64,000 nucleotides of DNA from Hydra vulgaris (taxonomy: Eukaryota > Cnidaria > Hydrozoa > Anthoathecata > Hydridae): positions 11,657,501 to 11,721,500 of the forward strand of contig NC_088928.1 in the NCBI RefSeq assembly GCF_038396675.1, written 5' to 3'. The stretch's first letter is position 1; every line of letters begins with the position of its first letter. The notes beneath the pieces are model-generated. The model saw only the letters and a list, made by a program, of their open reading frames with translations, made no database searches and was not told the origin of the DNA. The translations under genes were made by a program, and so were the position numbers. Shown piece by piece: positions 52,920-64,000 of this stretch.

Positions 52920-54370
52920 ATTACCCACGTTAAACAAGAGAAGCGAAAAGCAGCAGCATAGCTATAAATATGCCCGGCTCCTTTACGGTGAATTTTTATC
53001 AGGGCCACTTACCTATATCCTCCCGACAAAAAAATTAATACTAAAACAAATAAATCATAAGAATGCCTTTTCGAAGCTTTTTTGCAAAATATCTTTCTTT
53101 CGAAAAAGTTATAAACCCCAACTTTAAAGAAAAACAAAATATTAGAGAAAAAAAATAAGAATAAGACCCCCCTATCCCAGTAAACAAATTTAACATGCAT
53201 GTTTATTGGGACTACACAAATACTGTCAAAGATAAAGCAAAATCAAAGTAAAGTCTGAAAGATAAAGCAAAATAAAAAAAATTAGATTCAAAAAAGCGGA
53301 GTTCTCCAAGTGACTCTCAAAACAATTTTAAGGTGTACTTATGTTAAATTTACACAAACACTGGAAGTTTCATAGCACTAGCTAGTCTGAAAGGTAGTAA
53401 AAAACCAATCACAAGATTCCGGAACAACCGATAACCGACAAACATCTTGTGAAGTCAAACTAACGTTTGAAAAAAAAATACAACTTCATTCTAAAGCACT
53501 ATACTATTAGAATAAAATTTTATTTTTCTAATCATTTTTGTGCGGGTTGGACGCCAACGCAACAAAAAGGAGGTTATTAGGGTGCCCACAACCTATAGTA
53601 AAAAATTGAACAGCTTTCCATACCATCTTTTTTCAAATAGATTATATATGATAAAACGTAATAAAATATTGTATCTGATAAACTCTCATTTAATCATATA
53701 GTTATATCAGATAGTTTAAATTAATTATAATATTTTGAAAACTGTTTTAGCAGTCGATGTCTTTGCAGATTCCAAAAATGTTATATTGCGTCAAATTACC
53801 ATAACAAAATACTTGATTGAAATGACAAATACATAGAAAGAAACTAGAAAAAAAGTGTGCTCTAACGAACAGTGACTTAGTCTAAGTGCACACATGCATG
53901 AATTACTCATAGCTTAGAAATTATGCCCCCTTTCCCCTCCCCCCCCCCCTCTTCCTCCGCCAAATTTTTATTTTGGCCACTAAGCTATTTCTTCTCAACA
54001 ACAAAAAATAAATGATTATTTAGTAGCCCCTATTAGCACTCAGGCAGCAGGGAGCCCGTCTCTACACTACTGGTTTATCCGCATGTTGACAATATTTGCC
54101 CCTAATTATAATAGAACTATTCTTTATAATATAGGTGAAAAAAAATCCTTTTCCGATGCCCCACCACAAGCACTGCCCACATACATCAGAGTATTACCTG
54201 AAGTATTAACCAGAAGTGCCCCAAACAGACAATGGATTTGAATACGCTACCTATCTTAAAATTTATGTTAAACCAACATGAAATGACTGTTCTTTGAGAA
54301 AGTAAATAATATAACTTACATTTTACTTACTTACAAAGTTATGTATAAAATTTCAAAGAAAAAAATTACT
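52920..54370. other. Non-coding stretch
   Basis: No gene recognised. A C-run (CCCCCCCCCCC) at about 53939. Short ORFs lack motifs. Confidence 0.45.
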
Positions 54371-54371
54371 T

Positions 54372-54905
54372 TTATTTGTAGTTGTAAAAAACAATTTTTT
54401 TCAAATTAATGTCAGCTGTTTTTGCTGATAATTACTTTTACACGTAAAAGTAATTTGTTATTAAAATGTAGTTTTATTTTACTTTGTAAAATAAATGTTA
54501 TGTTTTTAAAATATTAAGTTTACTTTATAAATATTTTTTTTTCATTTAAAAAGTAAATTACATTTCGATGTAAATTTTTTACATAATTATAACCAAAATT
54601 ACTTTTCAAAGTAATTTACTTTTATTTACTTTTTTAAAGTAAGTTACATTTACAAGTAAAAGTAAAAATGCAAATAACTTTTACTTGTAAAAGTAAGTTA
54701 CTTTTTCATGTAGCAGTTACTGATTAAAAAAACTTAACTTAAATAATTAAGTTTTACACATTATATAAATTATGTAAAAAAAACAAACGAATTACTTTTA
54801 AATGTAAGTAAATTATATATTTTTATATGAGTTACGTAAAGTAACTTACGCTTAAAGGTAATTCGCGTTTTTACATCAAAATAAGTAAAAGTGCCATCCC
54901 TAATG
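54372..54905. repeat. GTAAAAGTAA palindromic repeat region, possible MITE
   Basis: TTACTTTTACACGTAAAAGTAA, ACTTTTACTTGTAAAAGTAAG and many partial copies. The right side ends AAAAGTGCCATCCCTA, a hAT-like end; the left end was not found. Confidence 0.5.
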
Positions 54906-54909
54906 TCGA

Positions 54910-56375
54910 CGATTGCATTACAGAAAAAGAGATGGCTTGCGGTGGTTACCTCTCAGTAAATTAGCAATATTGGATAGTCACATCAAACCTTCACTATGGA
55001 TTTGAAATTAGCAGTACACTGCTGTTCCAATGCTGATCAGAAACCAGCTTTCATGTAACATTTTACTTGCTCTAAAAAACTGATCGATAAACTTATTATT
55101 GAAGAAAATTGGCAATTTATCAGTGAAAACGGGCGACATATGTCCAAATGCGTAGGGCAACTCTCGCGTATGTAAGAGTCAAGCTACTATAAGTGTCATT
55201 CTCTCTATTCTAAATATATTGTTTATTGAAATTTTAACTTTAGGTATTTTCTACGAGATCTATTAGAGAAGGCAAGCTTGCCTACATTTAGAAGGAAACG
55301 ATGAAAAGTGTACTCGAAGAAATAATACGTATTGGTGAAATTAATCATAGTTATTTTTGTTGACAATGACAATCTCGTCCAAAGGTATTTTTTGCATTTC
55401 TTGATAAACCAACCTAACAAAAATTGATGTCTTTTTTCCAGGGACCTAAATTCTTTAGGCGATAGCTTGCCATTGCTTTTAGCTGTGATATACCATATTG
55501 AAGATTTGAAGCAGTTTCAATTGCTGATTTATAAAACATACAATATCTGTTTGAGCTTTTTTGTTTGTTTTGTTTTGTTTGTTGTTATTTTTTATACCCA
55601 TATTATAATTGTTTAAAATCGCTAGCTGTACGCATCTTTCTGCGTTTCGGGCATTGGGAGAGTCTGAATCTCTTCCATCGTTGTTTTTGCATTTGTTAGA
55701 ATGGGGTTGAGCCGATTTTCTTTACTTTTCTTTGTTTAAACTATTATGATGTATTTGATTTACTCTATAATTTGCTGCAAGTTCTATCACGAGTTTCAAA
55801 TATCATTTTTCGGCATGGCCCACAAGCTTTAAATAATTTAAAAGTTATCTAATCGATGACTTCAAACGGTTGTAGAGAAAGCCATTTTAAGCTATTTAGT
55901 TTCCAAACCGAGTAAGTGCTTTTCCCATTAACTTGTAGCCGCAAATCTTCGACCACACGTTTCATCCCCCCGCCCGCCCCCAATTAAATATAGGTTTATT
56001 TAATGCAAGCCTGTAGTACACGACAGCGGTTAGTGATGGAGAACCTGCTCACCAAATAACTTTTTTAAAGCAATTTGACTAAACAGAGTCGTCAATAGAG
56101 ACCGTGAACTTGTATGTTACACTTAAAACCGGCCGGTAAATAAATAAATGAATTTAAAAATAAATAAATGATTTTAAATCTTCTTAATGTTCTAATTTCA
56201 TCCTAAATTCTCAATCGTTTTTTAGATATAAAAAATTATTATTTACGCATTTAATTTTCAAAAGCTTTGCTAGCTTAACTTTACTTTATAAGTTTCTTTT
56301 ATTTCGAAATTTAATTTCACGCTTTTGTATAATAATAAAATTTGTATACTTTTATTTGTAAATTTTTTATTATAC
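54910..56375. other. Non-coding stretch
   Basis: No gene recognised. A TTTGTTTGTTTTGTTTTG simple repeat near 55560 and a CCCCCCGCCCGCCCCC run near 55966. Confidence 0.45.
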
Positions 56376-56377
56376 AA

Positions 56378-56470
56378 TAGGGCATGATGATAAGACGTAG
56401 TGTATTTTGCTTGCCCCAGTTAGATCGTAAAAAATTTTTGTATGTATTATGCTTCGAAACAACTTAAAGA
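56378..56470 (+). repeat. CR1-like LINE 3' tail, detached copy
   Basis: TAGGGCATGATGATAAGACG, TTTGCTTGCCCCAGTTA, GTATGTATTATGCTTCGAAA. Related to the tails at 5190, 10490 (minus) and 51178. Confidence 0.6.
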
Positions 56471-57535
56471 ATTCGAATCATTTACATTTAAAGCAGGCGA
56501 TCGGGTTTTAGTTAAAAATTACAGCAAAATTGGTTGTAAAGGAAATCGGATGGAACATGGTTAGCTGGGACCTGGAGTTATTTCAGAGTTAAAACAAACT
56601 GCTGCTACTTTAACTTTTAATGTTAAAGTTTTGAAAATAGCTGTTTCTTTATCCAAAATGAGGTCTTATATAGTTAAAAAGCAAGTAATGTTAGCAGAAT
56701 TACATTTAAAAGAACACGATTGTTATTTTAATGACCAATCATAAAAAAAAAAAGTTTTAAAAAAAAGAAGAACTAAGAAGAGGCACATTTCAGAAATTTT
56801 ATGAGAGAGATAAAAATTATAAATTTATTGAATTGAAATCCACATCATCTTTATCTGACGATAAAAACATTTTAAAACGTAGAAGGTTGATTTATCCTGC
56901 AATTTCTCTAGATAAAAATTTTTATTTTAAATTTTTATTTATTAACACAGCACAGTCAGTCAAACAATGCATTTTATTATCAGCACAGTCAGTCAAATAA
57001 TGCATAGATAATTTAAATAATCCATTTAATTAGCTAGATAAAATTTTAATTGATATTGCACAAAGCTTTCTTTCGCATCAATTTCCTAAAGTAGGTGGAT
57101 TTCAAAGTTCTTGTATTTTTAACTCAAATAACATTGGTGGTTTTGTTTCTGGAAAGTTTTTTCAGATATTTTATGAGAGAATGTCACATTGGGTATTAGT
57201 AAGGTAACATCTGATAATGGTTCAAATTCTGTTGAGTACTTTGATTCTCTTTTTACTAGTTTTAATAAAAATAATGTTCCATTACTAATTCACAGAGTTG
57301 CACGATCAATGTTGATAAATGAGGGTATTAAATTCAAAAATGTATAAGCCATGAAATCTCAGAAATAAGACAAAGGAAACGATTAATGCTATAGCAAATG
57401 CTACAGCTTAGTGGCATGGAATTGATCCAAGTGTAATTCTTTGAAAACAAAACAGTAGGAGATTTCATTTTTTGAAGCCTATTGAAAATAGGAAACTAGA
57501 GATGTTTCCTTATATGTTATCAAATGGTAAAAAAA
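56465..57535 (+). pseudogene. Ginger-like integrase C-terminus and Ulp1-type protease relic
   Basis: First piece (about 56465-56740): FKAGDRVLVKNY, then a stop in place of Trp in the GPY/F-type motif (HG-stop-LGPGVISELKQ), then LKIAVSLSKMRSYI. This is the C-terminal integrase module of Ginger/Gypsy-type integrases. Second piece (about 57030-57525): ILIDIAQSFLSHQFPKV, GGFQSSCIF, ERMSHWVLV, then in another frame SDNGSNSVEYFDSLFTSF and finally IENRKLEMFPY. HW followed by YDSL is the pattern of a Ulp1/C48 cysteine protease (catalytic His, then Asp). Frames shift several times and the catalytic Cys is not recognised. Both pieces in this order suggest one Ginger-type polyprotein (inference). Confidence 0.6.
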
Positions 57536-57585
57536 CATGCTCAATATCATTTCAATGAGATGATTTCTCAATTACATCTTCATTT

Positions 57586-58491
57586 AAGATGTAATTGAGA
57601 AATAAAACATGTAATTTAGAAGTTGCAATATGTAATTAAGAAACACAACATATTATTAGGAAATTTTAAAATGTAATTGAGAAACCGAAAAACAAAAAAA
57701 CAAAAGTTGTAATTAAGAAACCTTATATGTAAATGAGAATACATTATTTGTAATTGCGAATTCACAATGTAAGTTTAGAGGTCGTTATAAAAGATCTTCT
57801 TGGACATGCATTTTTATAAGTAATATATCAAATTTAGCATTTGTATGCACCAGCAATACAGTAATATAGTAATGGAATTGAAAGATCGTGGTGTTTTTTG
57901 CCAATACACTATGATCAGAAAGCCTATTATTAAATTGAATCCGTGCAAGGATTTATTTCTCCAAATTTGTTTACATCCACTTCTGGAACAACCAGAACCA
58001 CCTTGTCCAATTTGTAAACATGAAATGCATACAAATGAACAAGTTAAAAGAAAACATTATGTTTTATCTTCATCGAATGATAGAAGAAGAGTTTTTGAAT
58101 GTGCTGAGCGAAATGACGATTGAGTGACTCTGGCGCAAACTTTAGGTGTCAAATATAAGACTGCATACAATTGGGTCCGCAGCGGAAACTTAAATTTTGT
58201 TAGAAGAGGTGGTTTTAAACCAAAAGAGGGAAATCTACATGCCTTGTAATCAACATCCGACCACGCATTACGTAAATCAACATCCGACCACGCATTACGT
58301 AACGATTTTAAATATGGAAGACATCTGACGTTTTTTAATTACAACTTTTATCTTCTCAATTACATCTTACTTTCCTTAATTACAAAATTCATCTTCTCGA
58401 GTACATGCAACGTTTCTTAATTACAACTTTCACTTTCTTTATTACATCTTGCTTATCTTAATTGCAACTTTCAAGTTCTCAATTACATCTT
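57586..58491 (+). mobile_element. Small DNA transposon with inverted arrays of GTAATTNAGAA
   Basis: From 57586 (AAGATGTAATTGAGAA) to 57780, about eight iterations of a TGTAATTNAGAA motif lie 17-38 nt apart on the plus strand. From about 58335 to 58491 the complement (TTCTCAATTACATCTT) is iterated about eight times. The ends are exact inverted repeats of 16 bp. Just outside the left end is one unit in reverse orientation (57565-57580). The interior holds a helix-turn-helix ORF (57845-58230) and a 27-bp tandem duplication (58250-58302). No clear TSD. Confidence 0.65.
57845..58230 (+). pseudogene. Helix-turn-helix transposase N-terminal fragment
   Basis: The frame from ATG 57845 gives KLNPCKDLFLQICLHPL, a CPICKHEM cysteine pair, and RRRVFECAERNDD, then TGA at 58121 in a probable Trp position, then VTLAQTLGVKYKTAYNWVRS and RRGGFKPKEG, a typical Tc1/IS630-like helix-turn-helix with its Gly/Arg hinge. 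It ends at TAA 58228. No DDE catalytic domain follows, so this is a DNA-binding remnant only. Confidence 0.6.
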
Positions 58492-58499
58492 GAAAGGTG

Positions 58500-60735
58500 T
58501 AGTGCAATATATTTGAATGTGTATTTACAATATATAAATCGTCGATAACTTATTGATGTGATGAAACATCAAGTTTTCAGTTATTTTTTATGTTTAAACT
58601 TGTTTCAAAAACGCTTTTTTTTAAAGTCAAATAAAAAATTATTGGTTTCAGATCTTTTTGTAAATTATTAATTTGTGAAATTTTTGTGTTGTGAGGAAAA
58701 TTACTCTATTAAAATATTTTAATTACATCTAAAAAATCAATTGCCTTCTCTAAAAAAAAATTCAAGTATTTTAAGTATTTCAAGTCTAGTATTAGTTAAG
58801 TCAGTATTTTAGCATGTTATTTTTTTTAGGGAGCTATTTACAAGCTAAGCTCCTTGGCTAGAAGCAGCGGTAAACAGATTTAAAACAACAAAAATGGCTT
58901 AAATCTCAACCGGCACAACCGGTTTCTTTTTCGAAATTAAACCTGTTTAGACACGATTTGGTCGATTTGCAGTTTTGGTTGAGTTTAACAAGTGTTTTTT
59001 AAAGCGTATGCTTCTATCAGTGGTTTCACATTCCTTACAGAAAGTTATTATAATATAATACTAAGTTTTCGTAACGGTGAAACCATTAATATTATAACAA
59101 GTATTTGTGGTGAATAGTAATAGTTAATTTCGCGGAATGAAAACCACTTTTGACATTTTTCGGATAACTAAATATTTTAGAACCTAAATCTTTGATTTCT
59201 CCCGCCTTTACTTATTCTGGAAATGAAAGATGTTTATTTAGAAAAATATAAATGAAATACAAATTATAAATTCAAAAGATTTTGCTGCTGCATTTGCTTT
59301 TACGCGGGCTTAATGAATAGAAAATTTTTATTACCACGAAGATAAAATGCGCAAGTATATACCATCGTACCTACAAATTTAGGGTCTAGTTGTTTTCCAT
59401 CCAGTTGCAAAAAAAAAAAAATGGAAAAAAGGCGGAAAAAAACCCAGATAACAAATGTCATACAAATTTGGCTATATTATTTTGAATTTAATGTATTTAA
59501 ATGTTACATATTTATAACGTATACATTTTTCATTTATATTGACATTTATTCAGTTATTTTTTGTAATTCAGTAATTCAGTCACGACTCCAAGGCTGTTTG
59601 GAGAAAGTAAATGTAAAATAAAAAAAATCTATGTTTATAATAATTTCTGATGAACACGGTATTTTTAAAGATTTATTTGATGTTTTAAAAGTTTTGTCTT
59701 AGTTTTAAAACTCAAAATCTCTGTCGTGATCTCAGTTTTGGAATTTAAAGTCTTAGCCTTTGTCTTTAAATCAAAATTCTTTGTCTCGATTTTTAAATTT
59801 GAAGTCTTGAGAAAACTATTCATTCTGAAAATAACATTGATATATAAATAAAATATTAATCTTAAATGGTACTATTGAAAAACGTTGATTGAGATTGACA
59901 TTTTCAAGTTTTAAAACGTTCATTGAGATTTACATTTTTAAATTAAAAAAATTTTATTGACATTTAATTAATTAAAGATAGTCCTATTTAAAAACGTGAC
60001 TGAGATTTTATGAGAGAGTTTAAAACTAAGAACTTTGTTGCTGTTCAGATTTTTTTTATTATTTTCAAGCATTGGGCAGATAGTGATTTGTTAGTAGTGG
60101 TTTGTTGACGGTCAGGCAAGGTCAAGAAAATCTTACCGCTGTTGGTTGCTCCCACTATTAGGAAAGGGCCCTCAATTTTTCGCGTAATGTTTGTTAAAAA
60201 AAAATATTACAAGATTATGCACATTTTAAAATGCAAAGCTAAAAAAAGTTAAATGAGTCCACCTCAAATGCTGGTACCTGACATAAACAAAAAAATAATA
60301 TCTCCTGAAAATCTTAGAAAGAATAATTTCAATTCCATTTGAAACTATTCTTTTTTCAAATATCATTTTAATTAACTTAAACAACACTGTTCTAACTAAC
60401 TTGCACAAATGGTTTTTGGTACCGTAAGTTGGTAGAAAAGCGCCTATTACGGTCTAACATCAAACTAATGGTCACACGACATCAAACGTTATATGTTAAG
60501 CCAATCTGATTATAAATTATTAGAATCTTTTGAATTCAATTTTCCATAATGAAACCTTTTTCAAGATCAACTATTAATTAAAAATAACTGATAATGCTTT
60601 TTTCTATTATTATTTTAATCAAAAGAACAATTTTAAGTTTAGTCATACTAATAAAAACCACTTTCAGTAATAAAAACTCAGCTTGAGATGGTTTTTAGTT
60701 TCTAATAACGGGAAATCGCCGATACTAATCGATAA
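58500..60735. other. AT-rich non-coding stretch
   Basis: No gene or repeat family recognised. TCTTTGTCTCGATTTT-like words recur at 59690-59800. Confidence 0.45.
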
Positions 60736-60744
60736 TAATCAATA

Positions 60745-61089
60745 CTATCAAATGATACATCAATACTAGTCAATATTAGTCACTACTATCAAATGATGCA
60801 TCAATACTAGTCAATATTAGTCACTACTATCAAATGATGCATCAATACTAGTCAATATTAGTCACTACTATCAAATGATGCATCAATACTAGTCAATATT
60901 AGTCACTACTATCAAATGATACATCAATACTAGTCAATATTAGTCACTACTATCAAATGATGCATCAATACTAGTCAATATTAGTCACTACTATCAAATG
61001 ATGCATCAATACTAGTCAATATTAGTCACTACTATCAAATGATGCATCAATACTAGTCAATATTAGTCACTACTATCAAATGATGCATC
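60745..61089. repeat. Tandem repeat, 41-bp unit, about 8 copies
   Basis: The unit contains TCAATACTAGTCAATATTAG and TCACTACTATCAAATGATGC. Successive TCAAATGAT words are exactly 41 bp apart from 60748 to 61076. Almost no variation (GATACATC versus GATGCATC in two units). Confidence 0.97.
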
Positions 61090-61269
61090 GCTAAATAGGG
61101 CAGAAAAAGACCTTTATAAAACAACTGATGTTTGCTTATAGGGATTAAAATAAAAGTTTTATAAAGCATAACTGATTGCAAAAAAGCAACAAATTTGTTA
61201 GACTATTTTCACATTACTCTTTAAATTAAGCTGAAATGCGCAATAAATTTGTTAGATTGAAATAAAATA

Positions 61270-61395
61270 ATATGTCAGACATAAAATTAAGGCAAAATAT
61301 GTCCATAGGAAATATGCTTGACATATTTTATGTCAGCAAAAATAATTCAGACAAAAATATGTCAAAATATGTCCATAGAAAATATGTCAGACATA
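61270..61395. repeat. AAATATGTC / GTCAGACATA repeat
   Basis: ATATGTCAGACATA, AATATGTCCATAGGAAATATG and AATATGTCCATAGAAAATATG repeat in both orientations. Confidence 0.7.
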
Positions 61396-61760
61396 TTTTC
61401 TAATATTCATCGATAAATTTTAAATCTCATAGTAAAATATTTTAGCTTTCAAAAATTATGACTGTAATAAAGTTTAAACCCCCCTCAATTTTAAAGGGTT
61501 ATAAATTTTATATGGTCAATATTTTTGAACGCTGAAAGATAATACTATGAAACTTAAAATTTATCGATGAATATAAGTCTAGCTGAGAACAGTACAAAAA
61601 ATATTTCATCAACTTGTTGCTCTCACGTTTGGGGCAGGAGGGGGCGGCACAAAATTTAGGGCTTTTATGTTCCCAGCCTCCAATTATCGCAAATTTTTGC
61701 AAAGCATCCTAATTTGACATAAGTATAAATATATAAATGTTTGGCTTTTTCTCCATGTCT
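61395..61760. repeat. Relative of the 5736-6323 fold-back element
   Basis: TTCATCGATAAATTTTAAA, CCCCCTCAATTTTAAAGGG, GTTCCCAGCCTCCAATTAT, GCAAAGCATCCTAATTTGAC match arm and centre words of the 5736 element, including the central fold-back. Confidence 0.7.
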
Positions 61761-61764
61761 GGAA

Positions 61765-62925
61765 GTTAACTATCTCAAAAGACCGAAAAAAGCTGGTTCT
61801 GGCTCTGTACATAAAAACAAATTTAAATTAGATAAGCTTACATTTTATATAAATCGCAAAGTAAATTAAAAGTAACTTATATAAAGTAAGCAAATAAACT
61901 TACTTATATTTTAAGATAACTTTGACATGATCTTGTATATAAGAAATGAAAAAAAGAAAAACTTTAAGGCACTAACATTTAGTTTGCCGCAACATTCGAT
62001 TTGCGCGGTTTTAGGTATTTCTTTCCTGTAAAGTTTGAAAATATCAATAATAGGTTTCCATCCATGATTAAAACCCTCTCTAGTTCCGGTCCATGATAGT
62101 TTTAACTATTATAACCCTTCTCTGAATCAAACTGTCTCAAAAATGTTCACTATCTGGCCAACCATTCGAAAGGTCTGGAATTTAGACAAAGCTAAAATAA
62201 GGCATTTAGCAGAAGGCGCATATACCCATGCGTGACTCAGAAAGGGTAGTTTATTAGAAAAGAAATAATTGGCGTAGTTGTTAGTCTTTTTTTACAATTT
62301 TTTTGTATAAATGCATTTATTATTTAAAAACTAAGGAAAGTTTAAACTTGTCCTGAATTATGGGAGCTATAACACCATGGCCTGAAGATTAAGGAGCCCC
62401 GAACTTTATTAAGAGGACTCGTTATTTTTGTAAAGATTTTTCGCCACTTTGGTACAAAAAAAGTCCACCTGCTCAAGAATATCCTTTGACTCTAAAAGTC
62501 TTATATCTTTATCTAAGTGTAGTATCAGTGGCCTAGCTACTGCAAGGCCAGTATAAGCAAAACTTACGATCCCACAAGCAACTAAACCAAGAACCGCAAG
62601 GTTCAGAAGCACTAAGATATATTTAAAGAGTTTTTTTGTTTGTTTTTTTAAGAAAAGTTATCGCTCCAGAGAAACAGTAACTGGGCACCTTGGCCACGTA
62701 TGTCTACTAAGAAAATACACTTTGCTTGGCCGTTGTGTAATATACCTATATCCCTAGCTGTAGCGTAAAAAACATTTATAAGTAGATAAAGAAATAAAAA
62801 TTGTGGTGATTAAAGCCTGGATACAAAAATGCCCTTAAACATTTACCATCCCTACTACAAATGTGAGGGTAACAAATTAGTAATTTTTATTGTTTTTGTT
62901 TTCTTACACTAAGTTTACATCCTCG
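61765..62925. other. Non-coding stretch with one unassigned ORF
   Basis: A minus-strand frame at 62612-62409 reads a hydrophobic start (LAVLGLVACGIVSFAYTGLA) and then a mixed tail. It could be an exon with a membrane segment, but no family is recognised and no splice context supports it. Confidence 0.3.
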
Positions 62926-62929
62926 CCAA

Positions 62930-63603
62930 ATGAAGTGGTTGTTTCAATCTTTTTCTAAACATTCTTATGTGATAAGGAAGAACACACTTAAGTTTGGTAC
63001 TTTAGTATGTTTTTGTTTATATCACAACATTGCACAATTTTAAAGAAAATTTAATATGAAATCTTATAAAAACTATTTTGACCAAAGTTATTGCGTTTAC
63101 ATAACTATATTAATAATACATCTCATAATTTACGAGCGTAAATTTTGAGATGTAATATTGATGTAATTATTAAAGACATCGTTGTGTTATTAGTTATTTG
63201 GTTATCCATAAAGTCTTTAAATGAGTTTAATGTGGTTTTTAACAACACATTAAAAGGTTTTTAGAAAACCTCATTTGTACGTAACTATATAATAATATTA
63301 TTAGTTAAAGGAAAGGCTATTGATTAATTAATTGTAATTGGTTTGTTGATAAAAGGAACCGTTGCATGAACAAATTGTAAAACTTTTTTACATTTTCCTA
63401 AACATTCTAATGTGATATAAACAAGAACATACTTGAGTTTGGCACTTAAGTATGTTTTATTTACCAAAAGTATATTTATTAACCAAAATCATTGGTTTTT
63501 CAGAATCATAATATTACATCTCAGAGTATACGCAAGTAGACATCATTATATTATTGGTTACCATAAATTCTTAATATGGTTTTTAACAACACATTTAAAG
63601 ATT
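62930..63603 (+). repeat. Dispersed repeat, partial and rearranged copies
   Basis: CATTTGTACGTAACTATA (63275), GTGATAAGGAAGAACACACTT (62970) and GTGATATAAACAAGAACATAC (63412), TTGATAAAAGGAACCG (63347) match parts of the 50685 repeat and each other. They lie head-to-tail with the full copy at 63604. Confidence 0.6.
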
Positions 63604-63990
63604 TCATTTGTACGTTGCTATTAATAATACTATTAGTTAAAGATGCTGTTGATTAAGTAACTTTAAAAGGTTTGGTAATAAAAGAATACGCCGCATTTTC
63701 AAATTATGAAACTTTTTTACATCGCTTTTAATGTGGTATAATACCACGCAATACTTATATTTAAATCCATTTAAATTTAAATCATGTATTTTGTTTAATT
63801 TATATTTTCATGGATAAAATTTTTTAACTCCATTTTATTTATATGTTAAAAAAAAAAAATACTCAAAATTTCTGTTATTTATGCAATATTTCTTCTGTTT
63901 TAGTATGTTATTTTAGAAAAAGATTCACCTTTATTCTAAAATAACATACTAAAACAGGAGAATTTGGTACTTCAGATACATATATTTTAA
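63604..63990 (+). repeat. Dispersed 380-bp repeat with perfect 21-bp hairpin, copy 2
   Basis: Collinear with 50685-51065. The hairpin arms 63898-63918 and 63934-63954 are exact reverse complements here (TTTTAGTATGTTATTTTAGAA), while copy 1 has mismatches. Confidence 0.85.
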
Positions 63991-64000
63991 TTTTTTAGAT

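Noticed and set aside
53009..55420. Short minus-strand ORFs at 53009-53200 and 55223-55420
   Set aside because: Low-complexity Phe/Lys-rich or motif-free frames in AT-rich DNA; no support.
57586..58491. CRISPR-like array
   Set aside because: The repeats are short, variably spaced and inverted between sides, in a eukaryotic transposon context.
62409..62612. Minus-strand ORF with a hydrophobic N-terminus as a host membrane protein
   Set aside because: Only 67 codons, no splice context and no family motif; kept as an unassigned note.

Overview
The window is AT-rich animal DNA with no bacterial features: introns are short with GT...AG borders, there are long (AT)n microsatellites, and almost every protein signal comes from a transposable element. 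The mix (CR1/Jockey-like LINEs, several hAT families, Ginger-like integrase plus Ulp1 protease, a RING/RAG1-like fragment, DUF4806 proteins, many fold-back MITEs) fits a cnidarian, most likely Hydra. I see no convincing single-copy host gene, rRNA or functional tRNA gene. Both genes that are fully open along their splice models belong to one transposon.

Layout. 0-2.7 kb: two tRNA-derived SINE copies, a GC-rich 22-bp inverted repeat, and a GTCGAC tandem array. 2.7-5.3 kb: 5'-truncated LINE. 5.7-6.3 kb: fold-back element. 7.8-9.7 kb: broken gene with a RING finger and a RAG1/Transib-like C-terminal region. 10.5-11.9 kb: minus-strand LINE fragment. 13.0-14.9 kb: minus-strand BED-type hAT transposase relic containing a 97-bp MITE. 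16.9-24.8 kb: a CCCAG-ended element carrying DUF4806 gene remnants and a nearly full-length endonuclease/RT LINE.

26.2-44.5 kb is a nested stack. A minus-strand DUF4806 gene is split by a long-TIR (about 490 bp) element, 27554-44454, with TSD CTCT. That element carries a decayed DDE-like transposase and was itself hit twice. One hit, in its left TIR, is an intact 9,001-bp two-gene transposon (27735-36735). The other is a 3.9-kb hAT (39940-43864) that landed in an (AT)n tract. The 9-kb element has 35-bp perfect TIRs and a 2-bp TSD. It encodes a 422-aa DUF4806 protein (5 exons) and a 708-aa TNP2/CACTA-like transposase (2 exons), both open along my splice models. Short palindromic MITEs with related CCCAG ends and 2-bp TSDs lie elsewhere in the window.

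44.5-64 kb is mostly non-coding and AT-rich, with MITEs, two regular tandem arrays (17-bp and 41-bp units), detached LINE 3' tails, a Ginger-like integrase/Ulp1 relic (56.4-57.5 kb) abutting a small helix-turn-helix transposon flanked by inverted arrays of a GTAATTNAGAA motif (57.6-58.5 kb), and a dispersed repeat with a conserved hairpin (50.7, 63.3 and 63.6 kb).

All family names are from reading the sequence by eye; no database search was run.
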